A stretch of DNA of 64,000 nucleotides from Mixta tenebrionis (GCF_006517625.1 NZ_VHQI01000002.1:261778-325777), one strand, 5' to 3'; positions 19,478-28,704 are shown, counted from the first letter of the stretch. Program-made: numbers and translations. Notes: generated by a model not told the origin, from the sequence alone.

Positions 19478-19892
19478 AAGGCTTCGGCTATCCGCATATT
19501 ATTCGTGCGGCAGCCTGAGGCTTAGGCAGGGAATGGCTTATCGCGCCGTTGACTGCCAATAACGGGGCCGAAAACGGCTCCGTTTGTTTATCTTTTTTAG
19601 CGTTAATCAGGTGAGATAATAGCGGTTAACTGATAAATAATTATCGGCGGCAGCGAGCATTTTTTAGCTAAAATTGATTCCTTAAATTAACATTTTAATT
19701 TATTAAATCTTTTAACTCGTATAAGTAATAGTAAATAAATCGAACTGCCAATTTTAATTGAATATTTTAAATGGATTTGTTTTTTATTTATGGTGAAGGT
19801 GATGTTATCTGTTTTTTATTAAAGTCAGTGGTGTTTTATTATATAAATGCTTTATAAGGTATTAATTGAAAAATGTTTTGTAAGGAAGGTTA
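19478..19892. other. AT-rich spacer before the DUF4056-like gene
   Basis: After the terminator at 19562-19598 there is no supported gene. From about 19600 the DNA is strikingly AT-rich and remains so through 20.6 kb, unlike the GC-rich flanks. This suggests a separately acquired segment. The last bases, TAAGGAAGGT, form the ribosome-binding site for the GTG start at 19893. Confidence 0.6.
19562..19598 (+). terminator. Terminator of the lipoprotein gene
   Basis: ACGGGGCCG and CGGCTCCGT form a 9-bp stem with one G-T pair around AAAA. The tail is T-rich, ending in six T. Confidence 0.75.
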
Positions 19893-20600
19893 GTGAGCAA
19901 ACGTAAAGATATTATTGATGCAAGCGAGGTTTTCTATGCCAGGACAGGACTGGTTTATTCGGAGATTCTGGGATGGATAGATTTAGGCCATGCTCAAGGG
20001 GAAGATATAAAAAAATTAATTTATGCCATGGAGCAGGGAGAACGTAGCAGTAATGAGATCTATACAATATCTTATTCACAAACAATGTATAAATATTCAA
20101 AAAATATTTTTGGCGTAGGTATGCATGCTCGTTGGCAAATTAAAAAAGGCAGGCCATTAGATCAGCGCTTTAGTATTGCTCTTGCGATGATGATGTCTAC
20201 TGCTGTCAACTTTGAAAGGATGCAGGCATCACTGCCATTTATTTGGTTTACGGACAGTGGATTTAGCGCTGAAGATTTAGTTTCTGATTTGCTGGGTTTC
20301 TATCGTGCAGTACGACCAATGAATTACTTCCCTTTTCTAAAGCTGATAAGTCGGAAAGAGGCGCTAAAGCGCTGGGATTATTATGGACCAGTTGGTAATT
20401 ATAAAAATAAACTCTTCAAACCTCTAATTTTTCCTGACCCAACAAAAAATAAATATCCTAAACCTTTTTATGGAAAATTACCAAAATTTATGTTGTCTAT
20501 CAAACCATTTGCTGATTATCATAAAAATATTGTTAAGGTAATTACAAATAATGGCGCTCATGCTAACATTTTAACTAAACCAAAATCTGAGTTTGAATAA
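19893..20600 (+). CDS. DUF4056-like protein of unknown function
   Basis: The 235-residue protein starts at GTG, preceded by AAGGAAGG. Landmarks are TGLVYSEILGWIDLGHAQG (~17-37), a helical FSIALAMMMSTAVNFERMQA block, and SGFSAEDLVSDLLGFYRAV (~122-140). These recall DUF4056 proteins, which share a G-[FW]-[IV]-D-[IL]-[AG]-H motif and F-S-x-E-D-L. The conserved Asp and His could be functional residues. There is no signal peptide. The gene is AT-rich, and its stop overlaps the start of the next gene by one base (TAATG), so the two are coupled. The family assignment is from memory of motifs and is tentative. Confidence 0.6.
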   Translation: MSKRKDIIDASEVFYARTGLVYSEILGWIDLGHAQGEDIKKLIYAMEQGERSSNEIYTISYSQTMYKYSKNIFGVGMHARWQIKKGRPLDQRFSIALAMMMSTAVNFERMQASLPFIWFTDSGFSAEDLVSDLLGFYRAVRPMNYFPFLKLISRKEALKRWDYYGPVGNYKNKLFKPLIFPDPTKNKYPKPFYGKLPKFMLSIKPFADYHKNIVKVITNNGAHANILTKPKSEFE

Positions 20601-21052
20601 TGGATAACAAATATAAAAATATCGGATGTGCGGTGGGTGGTTTGCTTCTGCTATTAATGGCGGCCTTGTTTTTTACCTTTATCATGCTGGTTACGCTGGA
20701 TATCAGCTACACTGAAAAAGAGTGGTTTAAATATCATTTATTTACTTCGGATGAAATTAAACAGGCACCACGGCTCACTCATCGCTATGAAATTAGTGTC
20801 AAAGCACAAGATGGCAACGCGGCGGGATTATCCCGCATCACCTTCTACGGCACAAGGGATGGCGCAAAGCTGGAACAGTATCTGATTTCTCTGGGCTACT
20901 ATCCGGCAACAGAAACAGAAGGCGGCAAAATCTGGTATTCGCCGGATGGCGAACGTTCCGCGCAGGTTTACATTAACAGCGAAAACAGCGTCAGCCTGAT
21001 CATCTATGACACAGGTGCCCCGCAATCTGTGCGTCGTGCCACAAAACAGTAA
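20600..21052 (+). CDS. Small inner-membrane protein coupled to the DUF4056-like gene
   Basis: The 150-residue product has one strong membrane segment at residues ~10-32 (GCAVGGLLLLLMAALFFTFI) followed by a ~115-residue domain, probably periplasmic. The family is not recognised. The start overlaps the upstream stop (TAATG), so it is translated with the DUF4056-like protein. Base composition returns to the GC-rich norm in the second half of the gene. An anchored partner or immunity-type protein is possible but is inference. Confidence 0.65.
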   Translation: MDNKYKNIGCAVGGLLLLLMAALFFTFIMLVTLDISYTEKEWFKYHLFTSDEIKQAPRLTHRYEISVKAQDGNAAGLSRITFYGTRDGAKLEQYLISLGYYPATETEGGKIWYSPDGERSAQVYINSENSVSLIIYDTGAPQSVRRATKQ

Positions 21053-21126
21053 TTCCCCTGCGGGCCGGCGTTTGCCGCCGGTGACTTCACGGCATCATAG
21101 CCTGGTGATGTAAACCGGGGAAAACT

Positions 21127-23892
21127 ATGACGCGCAAAGATAACTTACTCCATTTCCTGCTTAATCAGACCGACTTTTTCGATCCGCACCACATTAGCGA
21201 AGTCTTTACCGCAGGCTGGCTGGCGCAGCGTTTTGCTATGCAGCGCAACACCGCCAGCCACTATCTCAATCAGCTGGTGGCCGAAGGCGCGTTGGTAAAA
21301 ATTAATACGCGTCCGGTCTGCTTTTTACATAAGCACGGCTTTGAGCAGCAGTTTTTTCCGCTATCGCGCAGCGAATATAACAGCGTGGCGGAGCTGCTGG
21401 CGGAAGAGGTTGAAGCGGAGCAGGCCGCCGATCACTTCGCCCTGCTGATTGGGCATGACGGCAGCCTGAAAAAACCGATCGAACAGCTAAAAACCGCGCT
21501 GTTTTATCCCGACGGCGGGCTGCCGCTGTTGATTACCGGCGAAAGCGGCACCGGCAAAAGCTATATGGCGCAGCTGCTGCATGAATACGCCATTGCGCAG
21601 CAGGTTATCGAGCCGGACGCGCCCTTTATCAACTTTAACTGCGCGCAGTACGCCAGCAATCCCGAACTGCTGACCGCGAACCTGTTCGGCTATGTTAAAG
21701 GCGCGTTTACCGGCGCGGTAAGCGATAAGGCGGGCGCCTTTGAGGCGGCGCAGGGCGGCATTCTGTTTCTTGATGAGGTACATCGCCTCAGCGCCGAAGG
21801 GCAGGAAAAGCTGTTTACCTGGCTGGATCGCAAAGAGATTTACCGGCTGGGCGAAACGGCGCAGGCGCAGCGGGTGCAGGCGCGGCTGATCTTCGCCACT
21901 ACCGAAGAGATTCACAGCACCTTTCTAACCACCTTTATCCGCCGTATTCCGATACAAATCACGCTGCCCGATCTGGAAAGCCGCAGCCGACAGGAGAAAC
22001 AGGCGCTGATGATGCAGTTCTTCTGGCGCGAGGCGCAGCGGGTCGGCGGCAGCCTGCGGTTAAGCCCGCGCCTGACGGAGGCGCTGGGGCGCTATATCTG
22101 GCGCGGCAACGTCGGCGAAATGAAAAACGCGGTGAAATACAGCGTCGCCTCCGCCTGGGCGCGGCAGCGCGGGCAAAAAAACATTGAGGTGACTATTCAC
22201 GATCTGCCGGAAGCGGTAATGGCCCAGCTGCCGGCGCTTGGCGAGCCGCAAAAATCGATCGAGCCGGTAGTGGTTGACGCCGCCGCTTCGCCCGCCTGGC
22301 TGCTGCGTCAGCAGGATGGCACCCGCCTGCTGATTCAGGATACGCAGCTTAGCGTACTGGCGCTGTTCACCCGCTGGCGCGGCGGCCTGATGGCCTGGGA
22401 GGAGATGGAGAAGCGCATGGGCAGCGAAATAGAACTGCTGTTCGATCGTCTGATCTTTGATAACCGCGATAGCGCGGAATCCTCCATGCTGTTGCTCACC
22501 AGCAGCCAGGTACGCGAAGAGTTTTACCGACTGGAGAAACGCTTCAACCTTCAGTTCAACGGCAACTGCATCTACGCGCTGAGCCATTACCTGCTGCACC
22601 GCGCCAGCGAAACGCCCGCGCGCCTTAATGTCGAACTGATTCGCCAGCTATCCCACAGCCTGGAACAGCGCTATCCGCTACTCTGCCGCTTCTGTCACGA
22701 AGTGCTCTCCTCGGTCACCCATAAGCTCGATCTGCAACCGCAGCGCATCGACGCGCTGCTGCTGATTCTCTGGCTGCAAAAAACCGGCGCGCTGAGCCAG
22801 ACGCAGGTCACGCGGGCGGTGATCCTCGCCCACGGTTACGCCACCGCCAGCAGCATCGCCAACGTGGCGAACCGGCTGCTGAAAAGCAATCTGTTTGAAT
22901 CCTTCGATATGCCGCTCGACGTCACGCCGGAGGCGATCGCCAGCGAGGTAATGGACTATATCGATCGCAATGCGCTGGCGACCGGGCTGGTGATTCTGGT
23001 GGATATGGGATCGCTGAACGCCATCCATCGGCACTTTAATCGTCATATCAGCACGCCGGTAGCGATTATCAATAACGTTTCAACGCGCATGGCGCTTTAC
23101 GTTGGCGAGCGTATTCTGCGCGGCGACTACCCGGAAACCATCGTCAGCGAGGTGGCCGCCGATCTGCCGATTGAGCATCAGCTGATCTGGCCGCAGCAGA
23201 ACAAGCCGCGGGCGCTTATCACCCTGTGCGCCACCGGCCTCGGCGCCGCCAGTAATCTGAGCGCGCTGCTGAAGGCGAGCATCCCGGAAGCGCTGGCGAT
23301 TGAGATGGTAGCCTGCGATTACGACAGCCTGACGGATGAGCCGAAGCGCGCCGCGCTGCTGGCGCGCTATGAGGTGCTGGCGGTGGTAGGCACCCTCGAT
23401 CCCCAGCTGCCGGTGCCGTGGATTTCGCTGGAGTCGTTGATTTCCGGGCAGGGCAGCGCGACGCTAAACCGGCTGTTCGGCGGGCTGACGAGCAGTGAGC
23501 AGGTGGAAGAGATCAACAACCTGATCGTGAAGAATTTTTCTCTGCGGCGGGTGATTGAGTCGGTAACCATCCTTGATACCGGCAAGGTGATTAACCAGGT
23601 CGAGCAGTTCCTGCTGCGCTATGAGCATCTGGCCGGGCTGCAGCTGACTAACGATCGCAAGGTGGCGCTCTACATTCATATCAGCTGCCTGATTGAGCGC
23701 CTGATCCGCCAGACGGCGATCCAGCGCTACGCCGGCCCGGAGCGTCCGCGGCGTCAGCTAAATCCGCTGCGCGAGGCGTTTAGTGTCATTGAAGCCAGCT
23801 ATAGTGTCAAAATCCCCGACGCCGAGCTCTGCTATATCCACGATATCCTGCATCGTGAAACGGAATTTATCCCGTCAGATCAAGAGTTTTAG
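21127..23892 (+). CDS. gfrR: LevR-type sigma54 activator with PTS regulation domains
   Basis: The 921-residue regulator has an N-terminal winged-helix region (~1-75). The AAA+ sigma54-interacting domain (~110-350) has Walker A GESGTGKS at ~138, the GAFTGA loop at ~192 and Walker B GGILFLDEVHR at ~209. The C-terminal part carries two PRD domains flanking EIIA-man/EIIB-like modules, which are phosphorylated by the PTS. It lies immediately upstream of a -24/-12 promoter and a mannose-family PTS operon, the layout of Salmonella gfrR, dgaR and levR. PTS phosphorylation of the PRDs should tie expression to substrate uptake. The gfrR name rests on the downstream SIS enzymes. Confidence 0.88.
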   Translation: MTRKDNLLHFLLNQTDFFDPHHISEVFTAGWLAQRFAMQRNTASHYLNQLVAEGALVKINTRPVCFLHKHGFEQQFFPLSRSEYNSVAELLAEEVEAEQAADHFALLIGHDGSLKKPIEQLKTALFYPDGGLPLLITGESGTGKSYMAQLLHEYAIAQQVIEPDAPFINFNCAQYASNPELLTANLFGYVKGAFTGAVSDKAGAFEAAQGGILFLDEVHRLSAEGQEKLFTWLDRKEIYRLGETAQAQRVQARLIFATTEEIHSTFLTTFIRRIPIQITLPDLESRSRQEKQALMMQFFWREAQRVGGSLRLSPRLTEALGRYIWRGNVGEMKNAVKYSVASAWARQRGQKNIEVTIHDLPEAVMAQLPALGEPQKSIEPVVVDAAASPAWLLRQQDGTRLLIQDTQLSVLALFTRWRGGLMAWEEMEKRMGSEIELLFDRLIFDNRDSAESSMLLLTSSQVREEFYRLEKRFNLQFNGNCIYALSHYLLHRASETPARLNVELIRQLSHSLEQRYPLLCRFCHEVLSSVTHKLDLQPQRIDALLLILWLQKTGALSQTQVTRAVILAHGYATASSIANVANRLLKSNLFESFDMPLDVTPEAIASEVMDYIDRNALATGLVILVDMGSLNAIHRHFNRHISTPVAIINNVSTRMALYVGERILRGDYPETIVSEVAADLPIEHQLIWPQQNKPRALITLCATGLGAASNLSALLKASIPEALAIEMVACDYDSLTDEPKRAALLARYEVLAVVGTLDPQLPVPWISLESLISGQGSATLNRLFGGLTSSEQVEEINNLIVKNFSLRRVIESVTILDTGKVINQVEQFLLRYEHLAGLQLTNDRKVALYIHISCLIERLIRQTAIQRYAGPERPRRQLNPLREAFSVIEASYSVKIPDAELCYIHDILHRETEFIPSDQEF

Positions 23893-23931
23893 TTCAATTC
23901 TCCCGCCTCGTTATCGGCGCGCCACTATTTA

Positions 23932-23947
23932 TGGCACGCCGGTTGCT
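23932..23947 (+). promoter_or_regulatory. Sigma54 (-24/-12) promoter of the gfr operon
   Basis: TGGCAC-GCCGG-TTGCT is a near-perfect RpoN promoter, with the GG and GC doublets 10 bp apart. Transcription should start near 23958, about 25 bases before the EIIA start codon. Confidence 0.92.
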
Positions 23948-23982
23948 CTGATCCCTGTGTGGAATCGCTTGATGAGGTCAGG

Positions 23983-24405
23983 ATGAAACGTCACTACATT
24001 TTCGCCAGCCACGGCACCTTCGCCGCCGGTATTCGCCAGTCCGTAGAGTTAATACTGGGCGCTCAGCCGCAGCTGCATACGCTGTGCGCCTACGTGGATG
24101 AAAACGAAGATTTAACCCGTCAGGTCGATCGCCTGATGGAAAGCTTTACGCCGCAGGATGAGCTGATCGTCATCACCGATATTTTCGCCGGCAGCGTCAA
24201 TAACGAATTTATTCGCTATCTCTATCGCCCCGATTTTCATCTGCTGGCCGGTTTAAACCTGCCGCTGGTGATTGAAATGCTGATCGCGCCGCCGGATGAA
24301 CCCGCGGTTCAGCTGATTCAGGAGGCGCTCAGCAACGCCAGAGAAGGGATGCAGTACTGCAATCAAACCATAAGCGGCGCCCGCTGCGCCGATAAAGATT
24401 TCTGA
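23983..24405 (+). CDS. gfrA: PTS mannose-family EIIA component
   Basis: The 140-residue cytoplasmic protein relays phosphate from HPr. The phosphorylated His is in the N-terminal IFASHGTFAAGI. The conserved DIFAGSVNNEF segment follows. An upstream in-frame ATG at 23959 coincides with the predicted transcription start. The ATG at 23983 has an AGGTCAGG site and matches family N termini. It is the first gene of the six-gene operon. Confidence 0.88.
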   Translation: MKRHYIFASHGTFAAGIRQSVELILGAQPQLHTLCAYVDENEDLTRQVDRLMESFTPQDELIVITDIFAGSVNNEFIRYLYRPDFHLLAGLNLPLVIEMLIAPPDEPAVQLIQEALSNAREGMQYCNQTISGARCADKDF

Positions 24406-24420
24406 GCGAGGAGGATAACC

Positions 24421-24891
24421 ATGATAAAGCTCTTACGGGTCGATCATCGACTGCTGCATGGCCAGGTCGCCTTTTCCTGGACGCAATATATTGGCGCCGA
24501 CTGCATTCTGATCGCCAATGACAGCGTGCCCAATGATGAACTGCGCAAAACCACCATCAAGCTTGCCAAGCCGCCGGCGGTAAAGCTGGTGATTAAAAAT
24601 ATCGACGACGCCATTGAAGCGATTAAAAGCGGCGTGACCGATAAATATAAGCTGCTGATTGTGGTGGAGTCGGTTAACGACGCCTGGCGTCTGGCGAAGG
24701 CGGTGCCGCAGATTGAGAGCATCAACCTAGGCGGCATCAAGGCGCGCGAAGGCAGCCGTAATATCTCGAAGGCGATTAACGTGCTGCCGGAAGAGATTGC
24801 GCAGCTGCAGGAGCTGACGCAGGCGGGCACCGAGGTGGAGATCCGTCAGGTGCCCGGCGATCGCAAACAGCTGTTTACCGAGGCGCTGTAG
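24421..24891 (+). CDS. gfrB: PTS mannose-family EIIB component
   Basis: The 156-residue protein has the diagnostic RVDHRLLHGQV motif, with phosphorylated His13. The later INLGGIKAREGSRNISKAI block is family-typical. It passes phosphate from EIIA to the sugar during uptake by EIIC/EIID. It is preceded by GAGGAGG. Confidence 0.92.
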   Translation: MIKLLRVDHRLLHGQVAFSWTQYIGADCILIANDSVPNDELRKTTIKLAKPPAVKLVIKNIDDAIEAIKSGVTDKYKLLIVVESVNDAWRLAKAVPQIESINLGGIKAREGSRNISKAINVLPEEIAQLQELTQAGTEVEIRQVPGDRKQLFTEAL

Positions 24892-24906
24892 CGCAGGGGA
24901 GTCACC

Positions 24907-25683
24907 ATGACAGAGGCACTTTTGCTGGGGCTGGTGGCGTTTATCGCCCAGTCTGAATATGCGCTTGGCACCTCGCTGCTCTCCCGGCCGATTGTTACCG
25001 GCCTGCTGACCGGCCTGGTGCTGGGCGACGTGGAAACCGGGGTGATTATGGGCGCGACGCTGGAGCTGGCGTTTATCGGCTCCTTCTCGGTGGGCGCGTC
25101 TATCCCGCCCGACGTGGTTACCGGCGGCATTCTCGGCGTCGCCTTCGCCATCACCTCCGGCGCCGGCACCGAAACGGCGCTGCTGCTGGGCCTGCCGATC
25201 GCCACGCTGACGCTGGTGCTGAAAAACGTCTGGCTGGGGCTGCTTATTCCCACCCTCAGCCATAAGGCGGATCGCTATGCTGAGCAGGGCAACACCGGCG
25301 GCATTGAGCGTATGCACCTGCTGGCCGGGTTCGGCCTGTCGCTGATGCTTGCCACCATCGTCGCTGTCTCCTTTATGGTGGGCAGCGGCGCGGTGAAAAG
25401 CCTGCTCGACGCCATTCCTGAGTTTATTAAGCACGGCCTGAGCGTAGCGACCGGCATGATCCCGGCGCTCGGCTTCGCCATGCTGGCGCGGCTGCTGATC
25501 AACAAGAAAGTGGCGCCTTACTTTTTCCTCGGCTTTGTACTGATGGCCTACCTGAAAATTCCGGTTACCGGCATCGCGATTCTTGGCGCGATCGTCGCGG
25601 TGGTAATGGTCAATATGACGCAGCAGCCGGTACAACGCGCCTCAGCGGCGCAGGGAGTGGAGAATGACGAAGATGATTTCTGA
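24907..25683 (+). CDS. gfrC: PTS mannose-family EIIC component
   Basis: The 258-residue integral membrane protein has a series of hydrophobic helices and the family block SRPIVTGLLTGLVLGDVETG. It forms the translocation channel with EIID. Its 3' end overlaps the EIID start by 20 bases, indicating coupled translation. Confidence 0.92.
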   Translation: MTEALLLGLVAFIAQSEYALGTSLLSRPIVTGLLTGLVLGDVETGVIMGATLELAFIGSFSVGASIPPDVVTGGILGVAFAITSGAGTETALLLGLPIATLTLVLKNVWLGLLIPTLSHKADRYAEQGNTGGIERMHLLAGFGLSLMLATIVAVSFMVGSGAVKSLLDAIPEFIKHGLSVATGMIPALGFAMLARLLINKKVAPYFFLGFVLMAYLKIPVTGIAILGAIVAVVMVNMTQQPVQRASAAQGVENDEDDF

Positions 25684-26500
25684 GGATAAAACCCCGGCGG
25701 AGCCGACCATCACTCCGCGCGATCTGCGCCGCGTGTTCTGGCGCTCGTTCCAGATGGAGTTCTCCTGGAACTACGAACGGCAGATGAACCTGGCCTTTGT
25801 CTACGCGCTGATGCCGATACTGAAAAAGCTCTATACGCGTCAGGAAGATCTGGTCAGCGCGCTGAAACGGCACCTGGTTTTCTTTAACACTACGCCGCAT
25901 ATCGTCACGCTGATCCTCGGCATTACCGTCGCGATGGAGGAGAAAAACCGCCGCGACGGCGGCATCGACAGCGCCTCGATCGATAACGTGAAGGCATCGC
26001 TGATGGGGCCGCTGGCCGGGCTGGGCGACTCCTTTTTCTGGGGCACGCTGCGCCTGATCGCCACCGGCATCGGCACCAGCCTGGCGCTGAAGGGCAATAT
26101 CCTTGGGCCGATTCTGTTTGTGCTGATTTTCAATATTCCGCACATCCTGGTGCGCTGGCTGTTTACCCGCTGGGGCTACGTGCTCGGCACCGGCGTGCTA
26201 CAGCGTATTCAGCAGAGCGGCATGATGGAGAGCGTTACCTACGGCGCTTCGATTATCGGCCTGATGGTGGTGGGGGCGATGACCGCCTCGATGATTGATA
26301 TCACCATCCCCATCACCTTCGGCGCGGGCGAGGCGAAGACCGAGGTGCAGTCGATCATCAACGACATTATGCCCTGTCTGCTGCCGCTGCTGAGCTTCGG
26401 CATCGTCTACTGGCTGTTGGGAAAAAAGGCGCAGCCGCTGGCGATTATTGGCGGGATGGCGGTAGTCGGCATCCTGGGGTCATGGGTTGGTCTGTTCTGA
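25664..26500 (+). CDS. gfrD: PTS mannose-family EIID component
   Basis: The 278-residue membrane protein has the EIID N-terminal DLRRVFWRSFQMEFSWNYERQ and the LMGPLAGLGDSFFWGTLR motif. The C-terminal half holds four or five membrane helices. With EIIC it forms the permease that takes up glycated lysine in the Salmonella homologue. The next gene follows after 10 bases. Confidence 0.92.
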   Translation: MTKMISEDKTPAEPTITPRDLRRVFWRSFQMEFSWNYERQMNLAFVYALMPILKKLYTRQEDLVSALKRHLVFFNTTPHIVTLILGITVAMEEKNRRDGGIDSASIDNVKASLMGPLAGLGDSFFWGTLRLIATGIGTSLALKGNILGPILFVLIFNIPHILVRWLFTRWGYVLGTGVLQRIQQSGMMESVTYGASIIGLMVVGAMTASMIDITIPITFGAGEAKTEVQSIINDIMPCLLPLLSFGIVYWLLGKKAQPLAIIGGMAVVGILGSWVGLF

Positions 26501-26510
26501 GGAGATAAGC

Positions 26511-27572
26511 ATGTCAGTAACCATGATGGACTGTATCGCACGCGAGCCGGAAATTCTGGCGCGCATTCTGGATGAGTATCCGCAGAAGCTGGCGCCGGTA
26601 CGCGAGCGGCTGGCGCAGGGGCCGGTACGCCGCCTGCTGATCCTGGCGACCGGATCGTCAATGAACGCCGCCCAGTGCGCCGCCTACGCCTTCAGCGCAT
26701 GGGCGCAGATTCAGGTGGAGATTAAAGAGCCTTATCCTTTTACCCACTATGAACGCTTCGATGAGGCGACCGACTGGGTTATCGCGCTGTCGCAGAGCGG
26801 CAAAAGCCACTCCACGCTTCAGGCGCAGCGCAAGGCGCAGGCGGCGGGGCGGGCGGCGTACTGTATGACTTCCAACGGCGACAGCCCGCTGGCGCAGGAG
26901 GCGGATGCGCTGCTGGATATTAACTGCGGCATCGAGCCGGTCGGCTTCGTTACGCTCGGCTTCAGCGCCACGGTGCTTAATCTGCTGCTGATCGCGCTGA
27001 TGGCAGGAGAAGCGCAGGGCGGAATCTCCGCCGCCGAACGCGATAATACCCTGAATTCGCTGCGTGCGCTGACGCAGCGGCTGCCGGAGGTGATGCGCCG
27101 CACCGACGCCTTTATCACGCGCCATCAGGCGTTGCTGAGCAGCGCGCCGCGCTATGTCGCTATCGGCTACGGCGGGCTGGTGGGCGTGGCGAAAGAGTTC
27201 GAAACCAAATTCACCGAGACGGTGCGCTGCCCCTCCAGCGGCTTTGAGCTGGAAGCCTATATGCACGGTCCCTATCTGGAAGCGAACGCCGGGTATCTGC
27301 TGCTGTTTATTGAAGATGCGCCCGACGCCCGCAGCGGCGCGCTGCGCGAATATATGCGCCCGCACGTTAAAGCGGCGCTAACCTTCAGCGCCGCAGGCGA
27401 CGGCGACGATCAGACGCTGGCGCTCGATTTCCCCCTCGATCCGCTGCTGGCGCCGCTGCTGCTGATTGTACCGGTCCAGATACTGGCGTTTCGCGTCGCC
27501 GCCATGAAGGGCATCGATCTGGGCGTACGCATATTCGACGACTTCGACAAAGTATTACAAAGCAAAATTTAA
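26511..27572 (+). CDS. gfrE: SIS-domain deglycase, glucoselysine-6-phosphate type
   Basis: The 353-residue protein has two sugar-isomerase (SIS) domains related to the isomerase half of glucosamine-6-phosphate synthase. The first has LLILATGSSMNAAQCAAY and VIALSQSGKSHSTL. The second has AIGYGGLVGVAKEFETKFTET. The start at 26511 follows GAGGAGATAAGC; the frame is open further upstream. In Salmonella the gfr operon has two SIS deglycases, GfrE for glucoselysine 6-phosphate and GfrF for fructoselysine 6-phosphate. Operon order places this one as GfrE. Confidence 0.8.
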   Translation: MSVTMMDCIAREPEILARILDEYPQKLAPVRERLAQGPVRRLLILATGSSMNAAQCAAYAFSAWAQIQVEIKEPYPFTHYERFDEATDWVIALSQSGKSHSTLQAQRKAQAAGRAAYCMTSNGDSPLAQEADALLDINCGIEPVGFVTLGFSATVLNLLLIALMAGEAQGGISAAERDNTLNSLRALTQRLPEVMRRTDAFITRHQALLSSAPRYVAIGYGGLVGVAKEFETKFTETVRCPSSGFELEAYMHGPYLEANAGYLLLFIEDAPDARSGALREYMRPHVKAALTFSAAGDGDDQTLALDFPLDPLLAPLLLIVPVQILAFRVAAMKGIDLGVRIFDDFDKVLQSKI

Positions 27573-27590
27573 CCTCTCAGGAGAAAAAAT

Positions 27591-28601
27591 ATGTTGGGAT
27601 TTAATCAGGACGAGTACCTGACCAGTACTCGTGAGATCGTTGCTGCGCGCAAAATTGCAGAACAGGTAGCAGAAGAGATTCATCAGGCGGGCTACAGCAA
27701 CCTGTTTTTCGCCTCGGTGGGCGGTTCGCTGGCGCCGATGATGGCGATCAATGAGTTCGCCAAAGAGTGCACCGCGCTGCCGGTTTATGCCGAGCAGGCG
27801 GCGGAGTTAATTACCAAAGGCAACAAAAAATTAACCAAAGATTCGGTAGTGATCACCCTGTCGAAATCGGGCGATACCAAAGAGTCGGTGGCGATTGCCG
27901 AATGGTGTAAAGCGCAGGGTATTCGCGTGGTGGCGATTACTAAAAACGCCGATTCGCCGCTGGCGGCGGCGGCCAGCTGGCATATTCCAATGCGTCATAA
28001 AAACGGCGTTGAGTTTGAATACATGCTGCTCTACTGGCTGTTCTTCCGTCTGGTGGCGCTGAACGGCGAGTTTGCTGACTACCATCGCTTCGCCAGCCAG
28101 CTGGAACAGCTGCCGGAGAATCTGCTGCAGGCCAAGCGCGACTTTAACCATCGCGCCGATGAGATCGCCCGTCAGTATCATGACAGCGACTATATGATGT
28201 GGATCGGCGGCGCGGAAATGTGGGGCGAAGTCTATCTGTTCTCCATGTGCATCCTGGAAGAGATGCAGTGGAAGCGCACCAAAGCGGTCAGCTCGGCGGA
28301 GTTTTTCCACGGCACGCTGGAACTGCTGGAGAAAGAGGTGCCGCTGTTCCTGGTAAAAGGAGAGGGGAAATGCCGCGCGCTGGACGATCGCGTTGAGGCT
28401 TTTGCCCGTAAGATCAGCGATCGGGTGGTGGTGATCGATCCGCGCGACTATCGCCTGAACGGCATTGATGACCAGTTCCGCTGGATTATGGCTCCCTGCG
28501 TTGCCTCTACGCTGCTGGTGGATCGGCTGGCGGCGCATTTTGAAAAATATACCGGCCACAGTCTGGATATCCGTCGCTACTACCGTCAGTTTGACTATTA
28601 A
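27591..28601 (+). CDS. gfrF: SIS-domain deglycase, fructoselysine-6-phosphate (FrlB/GfrF) type
   Basis: The 336-residue SIS protein has FFASVGGSLAPMMAINEF and VITLSKSGDTKESVAIAEW, with FrlB-like length and architecture. The predicted reaction releases lysine and glucose 6-phosphate from phosphorylated fructoselysine. An AGGAGAAAAAAT site precedes the ATG. It is the last gene of the PTS operon. Confidence 0.82.
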   Translation: MLGFNQDEYLTSTREIVAARKIAEQVAEEIHQAGYSNLFFASVGGSLAPMMAINEFAKECTALPVYAEQAAELITKGNKKLTKDSVVITLSKSGDTKESVAIAEWCKAQGIRVVAITKNADSPLAAAASWHIPMRHKNGVEFEYMLLYWLFFRLVALNGEFADYHRFASQLEQLPENLLQAKRDFNHRADEIARQYHDSDYMMWIGGAEMWGEVYLFSMCILEEMQWKRTKAVSSAEFFHGTLELLEKEVPLFLVKGEGKCRALDDRVEAFARKISDRVVVIDPRDYRLNGIDDQFRWIMAPCVASTLLVDRLAAHFEKYTGHSLDIRRYYRQFDY

Positions 28602-28607
28602 TGCCGC

Positions 28608-28635
28608 CCGCCCCTTCTGTTGCCGGAAGGGGCGG
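28608..28635 (+). terminator. Hairpin after the gfr operon
   Basis: CCGCCCCTTC (28608-28617) pairs with GAAGGGGCGG (28626-28635) around an 8-base loop, seven bases past the gfrF stop. There is no clear T-run after it, so it may be a weak or processing hairpin. Confidence 0.5.
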
Positions 28636-28654
28636 CCTGCGGCTTAACTTCGTG

Positions 28655-28689
28655 CAATAAAAGTTGCATAATAAATGCAACTTTTATTG
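28655..28689. repeat. Perfect 14-bp palindrome upstream of the methyltransferase gene
   Basis: CAATAAAAGTTGCA (28655-28668) is the exact complement of 28676-28689, with a 7-base AT loop. It ends 15 bases before the methyltransferase ATG. AT-rich arms make an operator more likely than a terminator. The first 13 bases recur at 30163-30175. Confidence 0.8.
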
Positions 28690-28704
28690 GGTAGCGAGGT
28701 AACC

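Noticed and set aside
28608-28635. Riboswitch or structured leader for the methyltransferase
   Set aside because: The hairpin sits directly after gfrF and looks like an operon-end structure; no known riboswitch fold could be recognised.
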